In this document: in pieces, positions 35,501 through 48,802 of the stretch
Position numbering within the stretch: position 1 is the stretch's first letter
How the letters are laid out: each line of letters opens with the position of its first letter
DNA from: Cryptomeria japonica
Lineage: Eukaryota > Streptophyta > Pinopsida > Cupressales > Cupressaceae
Length of the DNA: 64,000 nt
NCBI RefSeq assembly: GCF_030272615.1
Contig: NC_081410.1
Coordinates: forward strand, 126,469,140-126,533,139
Direction: 5' to 3'
Position numbers and translations under genes: made by a program
Notes under the pieces: model-generated
The model's database searches: none
Told to the model about the DNA's origin: nothing
The model's input: only the letters and a program-made list of their open reading frames with translations

Positions 35501-37472
35501 TCCTTAATAATATTGAGAAATCTATCACCAACCCAAGCTTCCTAAGGACTTTGAATAGGAAGTCCCAATCAACCCTATCATAAGCCTTGGATATATCAAG
35601 CTTTAAGATCATACCTGGCTGACAACGTATACCCATTGATGAATGACCTCATGTGTGGTAATAGTAGAATCTAAAATTTGTCTTCCTAGAACAAATCCTT
35701 TTTTACTATGGTTGATAAAGCCATCAAGAAAAAGCTTAATTCTGTTGACTAGGACTTTTGAAAAAAAAATATAAACAATGTTATATAGACTGATGGGTTT
35801 GAAATCCATGAGGTGCATAGGCTCTTGGATTTAGGGAATCAAGGCAATATAAGTGCTATTTAGTTTTTCTAGAAATTTGCCCATTTTGAAAAATTCCTTA
35901 GCAACCATGGTAACATCACAACCAACAATATCTCAAAATGCTTGCAAAAAGGCCAGAGGAAAGCCATTCGACCTTGGGGCTTTATAAGCACCCATAGAGA
36001 AGATCACATCCCTAACCTTAGCATCCACGACCGAGGCCATAATGATAGCATTGTCAGCATCATCTAGAGAAGTAGGGAGGCATTGGAGGAGGTGGTCATC
36101 AATGGGGGTATTCTTGGCCCTTTATCTTCCTCAAATAGCTTACGCAAGTAGCTTGAGGCCATTGCTCTTAAATGATTGTCGTCTCTAATTTCCTAGTTCT
36201 AATCATCCTTTAAGTAAGCAATCAGATTTCTACTTCTATGTCTGCTAGTTGATCTATGAGAGAAAGCCGAGTTTCTATCCCATTCCTTTAACCATTGCAC
36301 TCTTGATTTTTGTTTCCAATAAATTTCCTCCTATTTTAATTTCTCCTTCCATTCTCTCCTTAGAGATTCATCCTCTCTATGAGTAGCCTCCAAGGAGTCC
36401 CCCTAAGAAATCTACTCCTGAATTGTTGTCATCCTGTTGTTAAGTTCCTTCTTCCCAGCAAAGATGTTTCCAAATGTGAATTTGTTCCAACCCCTCACAT
36501 TCCTCCAAATCAAATCCAATTTCTGAGCCACCTTGAACATAGGTGTACCCCTAATTGGGGTGTTCCACCAATTATTAATGCAATCTCAAAATTTTGGATG
36601 AGTGGTCCACATGATTTCATAGCGGAAGGGATATACTCCCTTAGTATGTCCAATTAAACACTCTAGGAGAATGGGATTTTGGTCAGGTATAGTCTTGGGT
36701 AAACCTTGAAGGTTGGCATTGAAGCCAAGGTATCAGTTGGATGAGATCAGATTTCTATCCAATCTAACTTGAATGGGGTATTCCCCTTTTTCTATGGTTG
36801 GACCAATTAAATTTTGTCCCACCAAATCTACATCCAACAAACTATTCCTATTGATGAAGTCAACCAATTATGTCATGTTGTCAAAAAAATCCAAAAGACC
36901 CCCCAAATTTTTTAAGGGGCTGATGGGAGAATTGAAATCTCTAGCAACCATCTAATGAGAATCCAAATCATTCTGAATTAAAGTTGAAATGTCCTTCCAA
37001 AGGGCAAGACAATTCATCCTAGTGTTGGGAGCATAAACATTCACAAGGCACCAAGAGTCATTGTGAGAAAATAGTTTGATGGCTAAGAAGTTTATTAAGG
37101 AGTCGACAAAGGAACTAGATAATCTGAAAGGATCCCACATGGCAACCACCCCACCACCCCACTAGAGGCCCCATTGGTGTTTTTGATGAGGAACTAAGAA
37201 CTTGGCCAGATTTTTCCAGCAATAATATTAAAGGAGCTATTTGTCATCTTGACTTCCTGAAGCGAAAGGATGTCAATATTATTCTCCAAAATTTAATTCT
37301 TGAGGGCATGATATTTTTGGGGGCTATTTAGGCTCCTCATGTTCCATGAAAGGAACCTAGTTTTTTAACTTTAGTTGATGAGTCCAAGGTCCTTTGCCTC
37401 TCATTGGCGATTTCTCTTACCACTTGTGCCTGGTGAGTCTTTGCAATGAGCACCCAATCTTTAACTTAGGGG
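35501..37472 (-). mobile_element. L1-type LINE (copy 1), 5' part: endonuclease and start of RT
   Basis: The upstream half of the LINE split by the 23.4-kb insertion. It begins near 37472 beside the 1.3-kb repeat. Endonuclease, linker and the first RT blocks follow on the minus strand, and the last codons before the insertion read about NIIKE. The other half (7190-12128) continues at CISTIKY. Coding sequence is interrupted by many stops. Confidence 0.9.
35506..37370 (-). pseudogene. LINE copy 1 ORF2 N-terminal part: endonuclease and RT fingers
   Basis: The endonuclease starts near 37365 with SWNMRSLNSPQKYHALKN and ILENNIDILSLQEVKM. This is the WN..GLN and LQE.K pattern of apurinic-like LINE endonucleases, whose glutamate binds the metal. 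A later piece reads CLVNVYAPN (about 37044-37070), the conserved YAP block. RT begins with FKPISLYN (about 35795), GFVLGRQILDS (about 35685-35720) and KLDISKAYDRVDWDFLF (about 35555-35605), where the first catalytic aspartate lies. It has many stops, and the 23.4-kb insertion cuts it in the RT palm. Confidence 0.88.
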
Positions 37473-38958
37473 AATAAAATGCTAGTTATTGGGGAATAAA
37501 ATGTAAATATTATGTAGTTTTTGGAACTTCTACCTAGAAACTAAATGATACATCCTTGGTGTATATAAATACTTAGTAGAAACTATGAAGTTGAAGGTAT
37601 AAGTCAATCAACTCAAGAACTTTACTCTAATTATCTAGCATCATTGATCGATGATTGGTGTTGGAGAATAAAATGTAAATAGTATGTAGTTTTTGGAACT
37701 TCTACCTAGATACTAAATGATACGTCCTTGGTGTATATAAATATTTGCTAGAAACTATGGAGTTGAAGGTATAGGTCAATCAACTCAAGAACTTTACTCT
37801 AGTTATCTAGAATCATTGGTAGATGATTGGTGTAAAACTATAATTTGATGCATCAACTACTAGTGATAACACCAAGTTTTCAATAGAATCCTTTTTGATA
37901 TATGGGCTTTATTTAGGCCAACAAGTGGAAATTTACAATGATTAACATATAAGTAAAAGACATTCTATCACATGTATCCTATATGATTTATTATGTTCAC
38001 ATATTTCAACAAGAATTATAGTCTCCATGAACACTTTTATATAGTATACTGAAAATGTTGTAAATCCTTGATGTGTTCATGCTATCTCAATATTTCCTAT
38101 AATTATTTCAATTCTATCTGTATTAATGTGTTTTCTTATCTTGATACAATTATAAGCATAGTCAAATTATTGTGATGTAGATTTTTTTAATCTTTTTTAT
38201 CTTTACAACAATAACCAATGTAAATGTGTCATCCATGATTAGACTCTATGTGTTCCTTCTAAAATTTTTGAGTGTATATATTTGTAAAGAGATGATAATT
38301 AGATTTTATGGGAGGTTCTTGCATCTTTCTTTCCTTGTGAGACAAATTTCTATTTCTAAGGAAATTTAATATGAAAAACATTTCTACCTTTTCCCATGGC
38401 TTATATCAATGTGTAAGTTGTACTATCTTGAAGATAGGGAGGTATTTGAGGTGTCTGCACGATTATAATTCTACTTATGGTATATCCTTTTTTTTTATAA
38501 AAATACATTATGTGTTTCATATGAGTCCATCACCCTTGAATTAGATCTGTTACATGAGTAGCCTGTCTATTGAAAATATTTCCCTCAAATTATTGATCCT
38601 TGAAGCCCTAAGTACCTTAAGCTTAGGGTGGTTCATGGTTATACATTTTTTTCAACATATTAGTAATTATTTAACAATAGACCAATAAATTACAATATCG
38701 TGTAGCCCAATGTGCCTATTTATTCTTAGTGATTATTGTAGATCATGACAATATAAAAATAGGTAGGCCAATGAACCATCTCTCATTGGATTTCTTCTTG
38801 AATGCAAATAATGAGGAAATTGAATCTAATGTGATTAAATTAGAAATGAGTGAGCATGAAGTTATAAAGTTTGAGTGACATGAGACAAGTGCATGAGAAG
38901 AGAGAGAAATGAGTTAGATCAACATTACCTATGAGTGTAATCTCAATCCTATATATAA
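37473..38958. repeat. 1.3-kb tandem repeat, right part
   Basis: This continues the array seen at 4970-7189: AATGTAAATGTGTCATCC (6441 and 38218), ACTCTATGTGTT.CTTCTAAAATTTT and TGTAGCCCAA (38701) are in the same order. It also contains an extra local duplication at 37491-37840. The right end is cut by a LINE tail at about 38959. Confidence 0.75.
37491..37840. repeat. Tandem duplication, period 172 bp, inside the 1.3-kb repeat
   Basis: Two copies start at GAATAAAATGTAAATA (37494 and 37666) and run through TTTTTGGAACTTCTACC and CAACTCAAGAACTTTACTCTA. They are highly similar, so this copy-number change is younger than the main array. Confidence 0.9.
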
Positions 38959-39283
38959 TATTGAGTTTGTTGCCCCCTAGAATTTGTTTCTTTTCATTGT
39001 ATTCCTAAAGAGTGGAACAAAGTGACATATTTGTTAGCTGAATGGGCTTCTGGGTATTTGAAGGGTTGTAATATTGGTGATTGGGAAGCCTTGTCTCTAG
39101 AGTTTTCTCAAACCTTAGAGAAGTTAATTGGGGAGGATAGGAATGTGTAGTTAGTTTTTCTTTAGAGGATCTTTTGGTATTTCTCTTTGCTATTTTTTGG
39201 TTGTTTCTTTTTGGGGTTGTGGCCTTGTGCCTTGCAATATTTCTTTGACCTGAATAAATTTTTATCCCCTTTTTTCAAAAAAA
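38959..39283 (+). mobile_element. 5'-truncated LINE tail without the third ORF
   Basis: The coding end reads IPKEWNKVTYLLAEWAS and GDWEALSLEFSQTLEKL, the C-terminal end of a plant LINE RNase H. A stop at about 39150 is followed by a 130-bp 3' end closing with GAATAAATTTTTATCCCC and an A run (39277-39283). Unlike the other LINEs in the window, RNase H is followed directly by the 3' end. I found no convincing target duplication. Confidence 0.75.
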
Positions 39284-39986
39284 CATTTAATTTCTATTTA
39301 AGTTTAACATTCTTATATTTGTACAATTTGAATTTGTTTTTATATAGAACAATTTAATAGAAAATTTATTTGGGTAGTTTTTATACTTTTATAAATTTTT
39401 AAGTCGATTTGAAACAAAGTCTATCTTATATAATTAACAAGATACTTGCATGGTTAGAAGTATAATTTATTAGAATTGAATTAAGCTATTATCAACTATT
39501 TTGTATATTTCTATAATGAATTTAAGTTAATTTTATTTGAAAAAATATGTTTACTCTTTTTTTAAATAGTCCTATTTTATATTTATTTAGAATATTGTGA
39601 TGAAATTCAAAATATTGTGAATGGAATTTTAAAATCTATAAGTCTATATTGTTTAAATATATATAAATGTGCATAATGTGAAGATATAAAGGATCTAAAG
39701 TGTAAATTTCTATTTTCATTTCCATTAAATTTAACTAGCATGGATTCATTAAAAATATTTAGATTAGGAACATGAATCATACTATTATTGGCTAGAGGAA
39801 TACCTACACAAGACAAGGCATCCACATAATTTGCTTAAAGAGAATGCACATAATCAACGAAAGAAACATCATGTGGAGATGGGAACAACAAAGGCAAGTT
39901 TCTCTTCTTAGATATGGGATCAAAGAAAGGGAAAATAATTAATGCTGGAAAATATTATAACTACTAGTACAAGAATTATTAAGACT
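39284..39986. other. AT-rich intergenic DNA
   Basis: I see no gene or bounded element between the LINE tail and the target duplication of the solo LTR. Confidence 0.5.
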
Positions 39987-42900
39987 AAGCATGTAATGCC
40001 CGCCAAAATACCCTAGAGAAACTAAGCAACTAACATACTAAATGGAGAATTTTTTTTTTTACTAACATCTATAATCAACTAATGCAACATATAATATTAC
40101 TATCTAATTCCATTCATTAACATTTAAACCTAAGGAACATAAAACACATTCACATTTCATCAATTACACAAGCGGAAATAACTTAACAACAATATCTTTT
40201 CCCTAGGGTACTTTAATGTCATTACTTATTCAACTACTATAATGACATCCTACTCACTTACTTTCACATTTAATCTTTGATCTAATGCATCATAACCATT
40301 TTCTTCAATGAGATATGCAACCTACTAAATATTTGGCCAATATGATATGCATTCTATTCTATCATTCAATTAGCATGATACATCTATCATTTTAAATACA
40401 AGACCAAACCCCTTAATCCTACAGTCATTTTATGCACCAAATTCAAATGTGTTTTATCCCATCATTTCCTATCTACATGCTCTTTTCCATTTTCATGATG
40501 ATGCAATACTAATGCATAGGCATAATCAATCTATACTTATACATCTAATCATGCTACACATACGTCTAAATTATAACATGATCATTTCCTCAATCCTAAT
40601 TCTTAAATGCATTAATGCAAGTATCTTAATGCTTTCTTTCTTAATTAATTAACATACATACTATACATGCTTCTTATCTTTCAATGCATCTACATGAATC
40701 CAATACATCATTATCCAAATCTAATTTATATTCTAATCATAACCATAACATTCCCTTTTCCATCTAAGACAATTAAATAATTATGTAAATCCATTTCTAT
40801 TTCAATATAAGCCATTACGATTCCAAGAACATAAAGTCATTTCCTTCCATTATACTAATACAACATGCGACAACATATAACCATATTACAATTTATGATA
40901 TAATCCCTAATTTCGTCTACAACTACTCATAATTAGAAATTCATTTGCATAATAATACATCATGATCATAGCTCATAGCTCATCCTAATACAAGATTCCA
41001 ACTACTACATATAAGATATTACATTACATAAATCCTCAATATCCATTACACAAATTTGCTACAAGAGTATCCATAAGCTGCTACAATGAGAAGAATCAAC
41101 ATCCATACATAAAGAATCCAAGAGGACATCCCGATGGCTAAAAAGAGCCAACCACCCGACCATGTGGAACCAAAGGAACCACCCCCCGTGCTAGGAGATG
41201 GCACAAGGTCCCAACACACACTCCATATCTAGGTTGATGTACCTATAACCAAAGAGACTAACCACACACAAGAACTCTCATGCAAGAACCATTTCAACAC
41301 ACCAAGATAAAATCCCAGAGGCAAACAACTCAACAAGGTATGAATGCAACCAAGAAGGCATAAATATAAATCATCAAAGGAACACATGTAGGGGTGGAGT
41401 GTCATCACATGTTATTCTCAAACAAAACAATTATAGCAACATAAGGCACTAACCTTATGGACATGTGGAGCCATCTCAACCTATGAGAGAACAAGGGAGA
41501 TTGACTTTCCATCTCAATGGCCTTCCCATGCTTATCTTAAAACATACTCCCTAGGATCAAGTCATGGGGCTCACACTAATTTTATCTTTATTAATGAATC
41601 TAACTACCCAACCCATTAATTATTAGGTTATCACTTATTTAACAGCATGCTAAACTCCCAATGTGCCCTGGCAGTCTAGACTTTATACATCCTTATAAGG
41701 AACCTCATGCAAGCCTATCTCTCATGACCTCGATCATCACAAGGAAGCCCACTCCCCCTAACATGGTCCAAAACAAAAAAAAATGCAACAAGAGGCTCAT
41801 AAACAATATATAAATATGAAATTAACATCATGCAGCCACATGCATACATGGACACCCAAAGATCATGGTACCAAGAAACATCAAGAGCCTCATAGCATAA
41901 AATACATCAAGATAAGATAACTGGATCTATTCAACACATGAAAATAAGTATCAACAACAAGGCACATCAACTTGCTAGACTGGACACAATAAAACAACCC
42001 TTCTACTATGGCTTCTCAACATGATAGAGGGCACAAATCCAACATAAGGATTCCCCACAACATGAAAGAAAAACTAATAAAATATTCATCAAATAGATCA
42101 AATGCAGAATCTGGAAAATAACATATAACATTCAAAATGCCTCTGGTACAAAAATCAGACCTGAAAATGACATCATAAACTGACAAACTAGAAAAATACT
42201 AGAAAAGACTAGATTAGCGCATTTATCTAACAGAATGGCGCATATACCAATTCCCGAGGCGCATTTATCTGATTATGAGGCGCATAAGAAAAATTAACTG
42301 GCGTATATGTAATCTGTTTTGGCGCATATGTCGAACAGATTAGCGCATATGCTAAAATAAATGGCGCATTTACTAAAATGTTTAGTGCATACACTCAATC
42401 TTTTAGTGCATTCATCTCAAAATACAGAAATGACATAAAATGACTAAGTTATGAATCCAAATTAAAAATTAGACAAAAATAATCAAGTCCAGAACCAAAA
42501 GATTAGAGGACACCTAGAAAAGATGAAACAAATGTAACAACGAAATTACAAATGATAAATCATGGAAAGACTTATCATCAAATTTCCTTCAAGCTTTGGA
42601 ACAAAAAAACTACTCTCAGAGACTACAGAGAGTCTCACCAAGAAAAATAACAAGATTGAACATCCACAAACTCCAAACAAAGAATGGAAACACATTCTAA
42701 AACACAAACAAGGGCCTTCAAGAGAGAGATGAGGAAGACTCTGTGGAGTTTCTTTCACAACCAAGACAGATCCAGAAACTCATAGATTCCTCATCCTCAC
42801 TCCAAAATCCTTTCAACAAAACAACCAAAGCAAAGGAAACACCAAAAACCCAACCTCTCACACAAACAAAAAACAAGATTCAATAATAGGAACAAGGTAT

Positions 42901-44573
42901 CAAAAATTGCAGAGCCATGCATTCACGACAAAACCAAACCAACCAATAAAAAATGAGTATTTTTCCCAAAACCTATAGTTCAATTTTATAATAAAATCTA
43001 TGCACATAAATATTTCCCATACACTATATTCTAAACTTTATAATAAATTATTTTCCCCATAACAAATGCACACAACCATTTCTGCATACACGATGCATAC
43101 ACGAGAATAAATAAAAATATACAAGAGCAAAGATCTCCAACCTGCAACCAAAAGTGATGAAATGAAGTTGATGAAGAGCTCCCAATCCAATCCAAAAGTC
43201 AACCAACAAAGTTCCAGCAATCCAAAATGCAAAGCCAAATCCAAGAGCCAAGAAAACTTGCAGAGAAAATTTTCCAGAAGCAGCCCACCCGAAAAACCTC
43301 TCGGCAAACAAAATAAAAAAGCCATTCAAAAATGCTAAAACCCTAACCTCCACGAGAACCAATCAGAATATTCGATTTTGGAATATATTTTACCAACCCA
43401 CTATATATTATATTTTTACCTCCCATTTCAAATTCAACCAATGAGAGTAGATGGTAGGTAAAGTAAATATGAAATCTATTTATACAATCTAAATGGGAAT
43501 TTTATTATTTTATTTTAAAGTGTTTATACACCCCACTTAAATAAAAGTCAATCTATATAAATAAAACATAAGCCACAAATAAATAATTAAATGGAGGATT
43601 TAATAAATAAATAAATCAAAGGCTCATAAATAAATTAAAGAATCCAAATAAAATATGAAATACTAAATAAATATTAAACCATAGGCAATCAAGTAAATAA
43701 TAAATACCAATTAAATAATCAAACCCCAATAAAGATTAAACCGTAAATATTAAATAAATATTAAACAATCATAAAATCAATAAACATTAATTATCAAATA
43801 ATTAAATATCCAAAGTCAATAAATTAAGTATTATTAACTATAGAAACACACACATCAAGGATCAAATAATCAATCTAGACATAATTAAATAAATCAACAA
43901 TTACTAGCATACTCACAATACTGAGAAGATCAAGCTTACTAACTGACATGGTGAATTACACCAAGATGCCGACGACACACGGTGAACAACTTAGACCTAG
44001 ATAATGTGTAGGGAATGCATGTCATCTCTGAACCACATAAACCATTGGGATTAAAGGCACACTCAGACCTATGAAGCTGGGTGGAGTTGATGTCTAGTAC
44101 CTACAAATCCAACAACCACAAAGCAACGATACGACATATGCATATATCTCATAACAAACAAGTGATAGGGAATCACGACAACACATCCCACTCGCAATGA
44201 GTGATGTGACATCGTCCCTCTCATGAAGACAGTCACACAGTATCAAACACATCTCATACACATCTCATCGCATGTAATCATGAAATAGGGTTAGTGTATC
44301 CATAACCAATATCAAAACCATGATCACCCAATCCATCAATAATCCATCACATAGTAAGCATATCGAATCCATCAAATCACATGATCAATAATAATAGAGT
44401 CATCATCATACAAATCATCCAAATAACATATATCCAATAATGCATAGCATCATGAAACACATGAATAATCATCATCCATATCATCATAAATAGTCTAGAT
44501 AAGTCTATCATGCATGAAATAAAAGTCAACTCTAGTCTAAAAAAGTCAAGTCAAGGGTGGACACTACAAAGCA
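39987..44573. mobile_element. Probable 4.6-kb solo LTR
   Basis: The segment 39992-44568 starts TGTAATGCCCGCC and ends GGTGGACACTACA. It is flanked by AAGCA on both sides (39987-39991 and 44569-44573). TG...CA ends with a 5-bp duplication are the mark of an LTR retroelement. I find no second copy of the terminal sequence inside, no primer site, and no gag or pol motifs in any frame. The simplest reading is one very long LTR left after recombination between the two LTRs of an element. Alternatives are a non-coding LTR-element derivative whose inner LTR borders I missed, or chance flanks. Orientation is not settled. Confidence 0.65.
42217..42426. repeat. Ten GCGCAT-type motifs at exact 21-bp spacing
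   Basis: GCGCAT or a one-base variant (GCGTAT, GTGCAT) starts at 42217, 42238, 42259, 42280, 42301, 42322, 42343, 42364, 42385 and 42406. The spacing never varies, although the 15 bases between motifs differ greatly. This is either a very decayed 21-bp minisatellite or a helically phased set of protein-binding sites in the LTR. Both strands carry stops in the heptapeptide frames, so a coding repeat is unlikely. Confidence 0.9.
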
Positions 44574-47320
44574 TATCACTAGTTATAGTAAAATTAGTAT
44601 CATCATCATGAACACTATATGTTTGAGTATGATTCATTTTAAGTGCATAGATACACATGAAGTTAGGGCATCTAGAATAGTAGGGATAATAATAATAATA
44701 ATAAGTTCCATGAAATATGAAAGACCACATGTAGTATGAATGGGAATTTATGGAACACATACCTATCTCTATCAAAATGAGGCAAGCCATAAAGAATTGA
44801 GGGATTAGATATAGAAAATTGTTGAAATACATCAAAATTCTCAATTCAAGTATGAATGGAGGCTAGAGATAATGGTTGGTGAAAATATTTTGTAAAATGG
44901 AAAATAATCAAGCATAACATCTATGGAAAAAGGAAGGACAAGTAAATAATTTTTATGTTTGAAATACAATGAAAAATATCATGAAAATTAGACTTGAAAA
45001 TGTTGATGGCTATGGTAAAAAACCTAAAATAATAAAGGAACTTAATGGGTGAAAGACATGACACTAATTAGAGATCAAACTTAGGAGAAAGAAAATTCAA
45101 AGCGATATAGATATTTGATTATCTTATAGCTAAATTGAAGATAATTTTTTTTGAAATATTCTATTGAGTGTTAACAAAATAGGACATAAGCTAAGGACAA
45201 ATCATAGGAGGTGTAATATAGGTTGGGCTCACCAAAATGTAGAAGAAACTAAATCCTTAATGGATTCCTTGAAGTCCCTACAAGTATAATCTAGACCTAA
45301 CAAATGATATTTCATTTTGATATAATTGAACCTAAATTAACACAGAGACAAGTTATGTAATGAGAAAATAAAACACATAACTACAAATAAAGAGGGGAAA
45401 GAGATTGCATAGTTATTCTATTATGATGTTTTTGCTGATGCATTGTGATAAATGTTTTCCTTGAATTGGATAAGGAATTTAGAAGGTGTGCAAGCAACTA
45501 TGGTGAATTAATCCCATTGCACCATGTTTCTAGATAGAATTATGGATGTGATTTTGAATGATTGTAATGATGACGCCCTTTTTTATCATCTTATCCCTTG
45601 CACCTATAAACTTTGCTTGCTTCTTCTAATTTCTAACACATTAATGTTGATGAACCCCTATAGGAGCTTGCTATGCAAGAGTGAAGTTATGAATATTGCT
45701 TGCCCCTTTTGTCAACTCCCATGTCATTGTTTTCAATGTAGAAGATGACAATTTGATATCTATCCTCAAGGAAAGTTGCTTAAGCTTTAATGATTTGCCT
45801 AATGCTTTCCTAGTTTGTGAATTGAATCTCTAATGATCTATCTATGATCGTTGTGATGTACTCTGTTAGAATTAGAGACCTAGAATATATCTTTAATTGT
45901 GACAATCTATACACCAATTCAGAAAACTTAGAGTGCAAGCCAACAAGAAATAGCCATATTTTTTTAATTTGATTTATCAAAATGGGATGTGAAATGAATT
46001 GAATTAGGTAGACAATTTCATCATTGGTCTTATTTAAAGACGCGACACCACAAAATCAATCACGACTACAAAATACAAATAGAGAATAAATGTATATACT
46101 AATTAAAGTTAAAACAAAAAAAAAGATAAAGAAATAATTCCGATACCTTTTAGTCAATTTTTTATACATAAATTATCCAAATAAAATACTATATATATTT
46201 TTGAAAACATAATTAAACCAAACATAATATAAAAATGTGTATATATACACTTTTTTCTCAAAAATCACATCATATACACACCAAAATGATGACTATAGTG
46301 AAAGATGAATTTAATGTCACAATTATAATAGATGGTGTATATTCCCTCTCATTAAAATTTGAACATCAAGTTGTTGTTTTCTAGAAGTCGTATACTAGAA
46401 AGTAATCATTGAGGGAGGATCGTGAGAATATCCTTAATTTTAATGGATAAAATAATCATACAATACTTTGAAAAGAAAACGAGCACTCTTTTAACCTACT
46501 TAAAAAATAATTCGGGATTCCATAATTACACTCTTAGCTAATGCTCACGTTTCTCATGATCCCTTTTTCCTTGTTTTAACAGATTTTATAATATTTTAAA
46601 TTAATTCCTAAAAATTTAGTAAAGAATAAAAATATTTTTTAATGTATGTTCATGTATCTATTTAATTTTAGTAAATTAATAATAATAAACACCTTTTCAA
46701 TCAGCCTCTTCATTAAAAATGATACATTGAAACGACATTTTTAATTATTTTTTAATTTTTATTACTTATATTATTATATGTCATAAGGACTTGCAGATAA
46801 TATTGATTATTTTTATTTCATTTAAAAGTTCTAATTTTTTAATTATTTTTCATTCTAATATTTTTAAATTATTATATTATAATTATAAACAATATTATTT
46901 CAGTTTATTTTAACAATTATTAAAAGATTATTGCAAATCATTTTTTTAAATAGTTTAAAAAATAAATCAAATCATAACTTATAAAATAAATATTTTTTGT
47001 CATTTATTTTTTTTAAAAAAGAAAAAAAAAATACTTCATATAATTTTATTACATGATTTCTTTAAGAATTTTTTTTTTAATCTTTATTTTCTTGCTTGAT
47101 TCAATATATTGTAATTTTTTATAAAATTGTGTATGATTTTTCATATTAAGTTCTCATCCTCCCCACACACACATTTATGTGAAAAATGTATTGTTTATTG
47201 GATGCCTATATTTAATTTTTTTTTAACAAAAAAACCTAGAAATTGATTTTTTCCTTCAAACCTTTGACTAAGACCAGATTTAAGTTAACAATTTGGATTA
47301 ATTTGTTACATTAGATGGAA
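44574..47320. other. AT-rich intergenic DNA
   Basis: Nothing genic can be supported. Short open frames, such as those at 44551-44844 and 45524-45748, lack motifs and are dominated by AT-rich codons. The stretch 46500-47150 is especially A/T-rich. Confidence 0.5.
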
Positions 47321-47504
47321 GAGGTGGGGAAGTTGAACCCATATCCTTTAAATATCTACTTTTTCTCTTACAACTTTTTGAAAGACTAGAGACAACCTAA
47401 TGTAAACAGTTGGAGGTGGGGAAGTTGAACCCATATCTTTAAAATATCTACTTTTTCTCTTACAACTTTTTGAAAGACTAGAGGCAGCCTAATGTAAACA
47501 ACTT
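47321..47504. repeat. Tandem duplication, 2 x 92 bp
   Basis: Two nearly identical copies start GAGGTGGGGAAGTTGAACCC (47321 and 47413) and end CCTAATGTAAACA. Only a few bases differ, so this is a young duplication. It lies in noncoding DNA. Confidence 0.93.
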
Positions 47505-48802
47505 TCACATCTTTCTACCTAGAACTACTTATAAATCTCTTCTTTCTAAATACAACTTGATCAATGACCAAATGCCAAGTGATATTTCTTCTTTTCAAAT
47601 ACCAAGTGGATGTCCCTCACTGCTCACCAATGGGAAGTCTAGGGCCAATTCCTAAACCCAATTGACCATCTAGAAACTCTTATACTACAAACTCCCAATT
47701 AACAACCGATTTTGCATCTTGTTGATTTCCCCCTTATCTTTGTCCTTTTTGCAAGCATAAGGAATAATTCAAGCACGTTTTTTAGCTTTGTCCCTCTACT
47801 CACAAAACTAGAGCTACAATCTTCGTCTCTTTCTCTCTTTCTATGATCATAATGAAAGAAAGCTAAACCATTCTAAATGGTAGTACATTTAGAATATTGT
47901 TAGAGCATTTCTAAAATAGTTTAAGCCCTACTATTATACACAATTTCACTTAGTAAGACAATCTTCAATACTTTAAGTATGTAAATGTAGTTTAATCTCT
48001 TATATGCTATAGAACTTGTTAAATAAATGAATCTTTTCATTATCTTATTGATAAATTGTATTAAAAAATCCTCCTAAATGCATAGTTTTGACAATATTAT
48101 CAAACAAAATTTAGTTTCCTAAGTTAAAAAAAAAAAACTTGTTAAAATTTTACAAATATGCTAATAGTCACTTCCAGTTTATTGAAGTTGTTTGGTTCAC
48201 AAAATTTTTTCTAGAAACAAGTCTTGTTGAATGTGTGGACTTGATACCATAAGAGATGTGGGTAGGATCATGTCCTCATCGAAGTTGGTTGAGTAGATAA
48301 CCATCAACCTCTAACTCTTAATTGAAAAAAGTTCGATTATTTATGAAACTTTGATTATTCATACACTTGATAATGACTCAACATCATAACAGATAAGACT
48401 ACAATTATTATTTAGTTATTCATAGATCAACACCAACTCAAAACATTAAAAGATTCGATTAAAATCATTGTCCAATTATTTATTCTCAACATCACAAAAT
48501 ATATAACTAAAATTATCCATACACAAACTTAAAAAAATACCCCTCCATCCTTAACTAAAAAAACACAATTACCTAAACATCAAAAACAACTGGTCTACCA
48601 CTTCCAATCATTTAAAACAAAAATGTCTAATTAAAAAGACTTCATTATTATTTAGGAAAACATAAATTGAAGCCCAAACCAAAGTCAAACTACAAAAAAA
48701 TAAAAATTAATTCCCTTAACAAAACCGACCATGTAAATCTAGTATTTTGGAATCCCGACTTTTATTTCTTGTGCTTGAATCAATCAAAATGGCCTTTGGC
48801 GT
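47505..48802. other. AT-rich intergenic DNA
   Basis: I see no gene, RNA or bounded repeat here. A short frame begins at 48667 but is not convincing. Confidence 0.5.

Noticed and set aside
37473-37487. A firm target-site duplication for LINE copy 1
   Set aside because: ATG(T/C)TAGTT appears on both sides, but a nearby local repeat of GGGGAATAAAATG makes the exact border ambiguous, so it is given only as a candidate.
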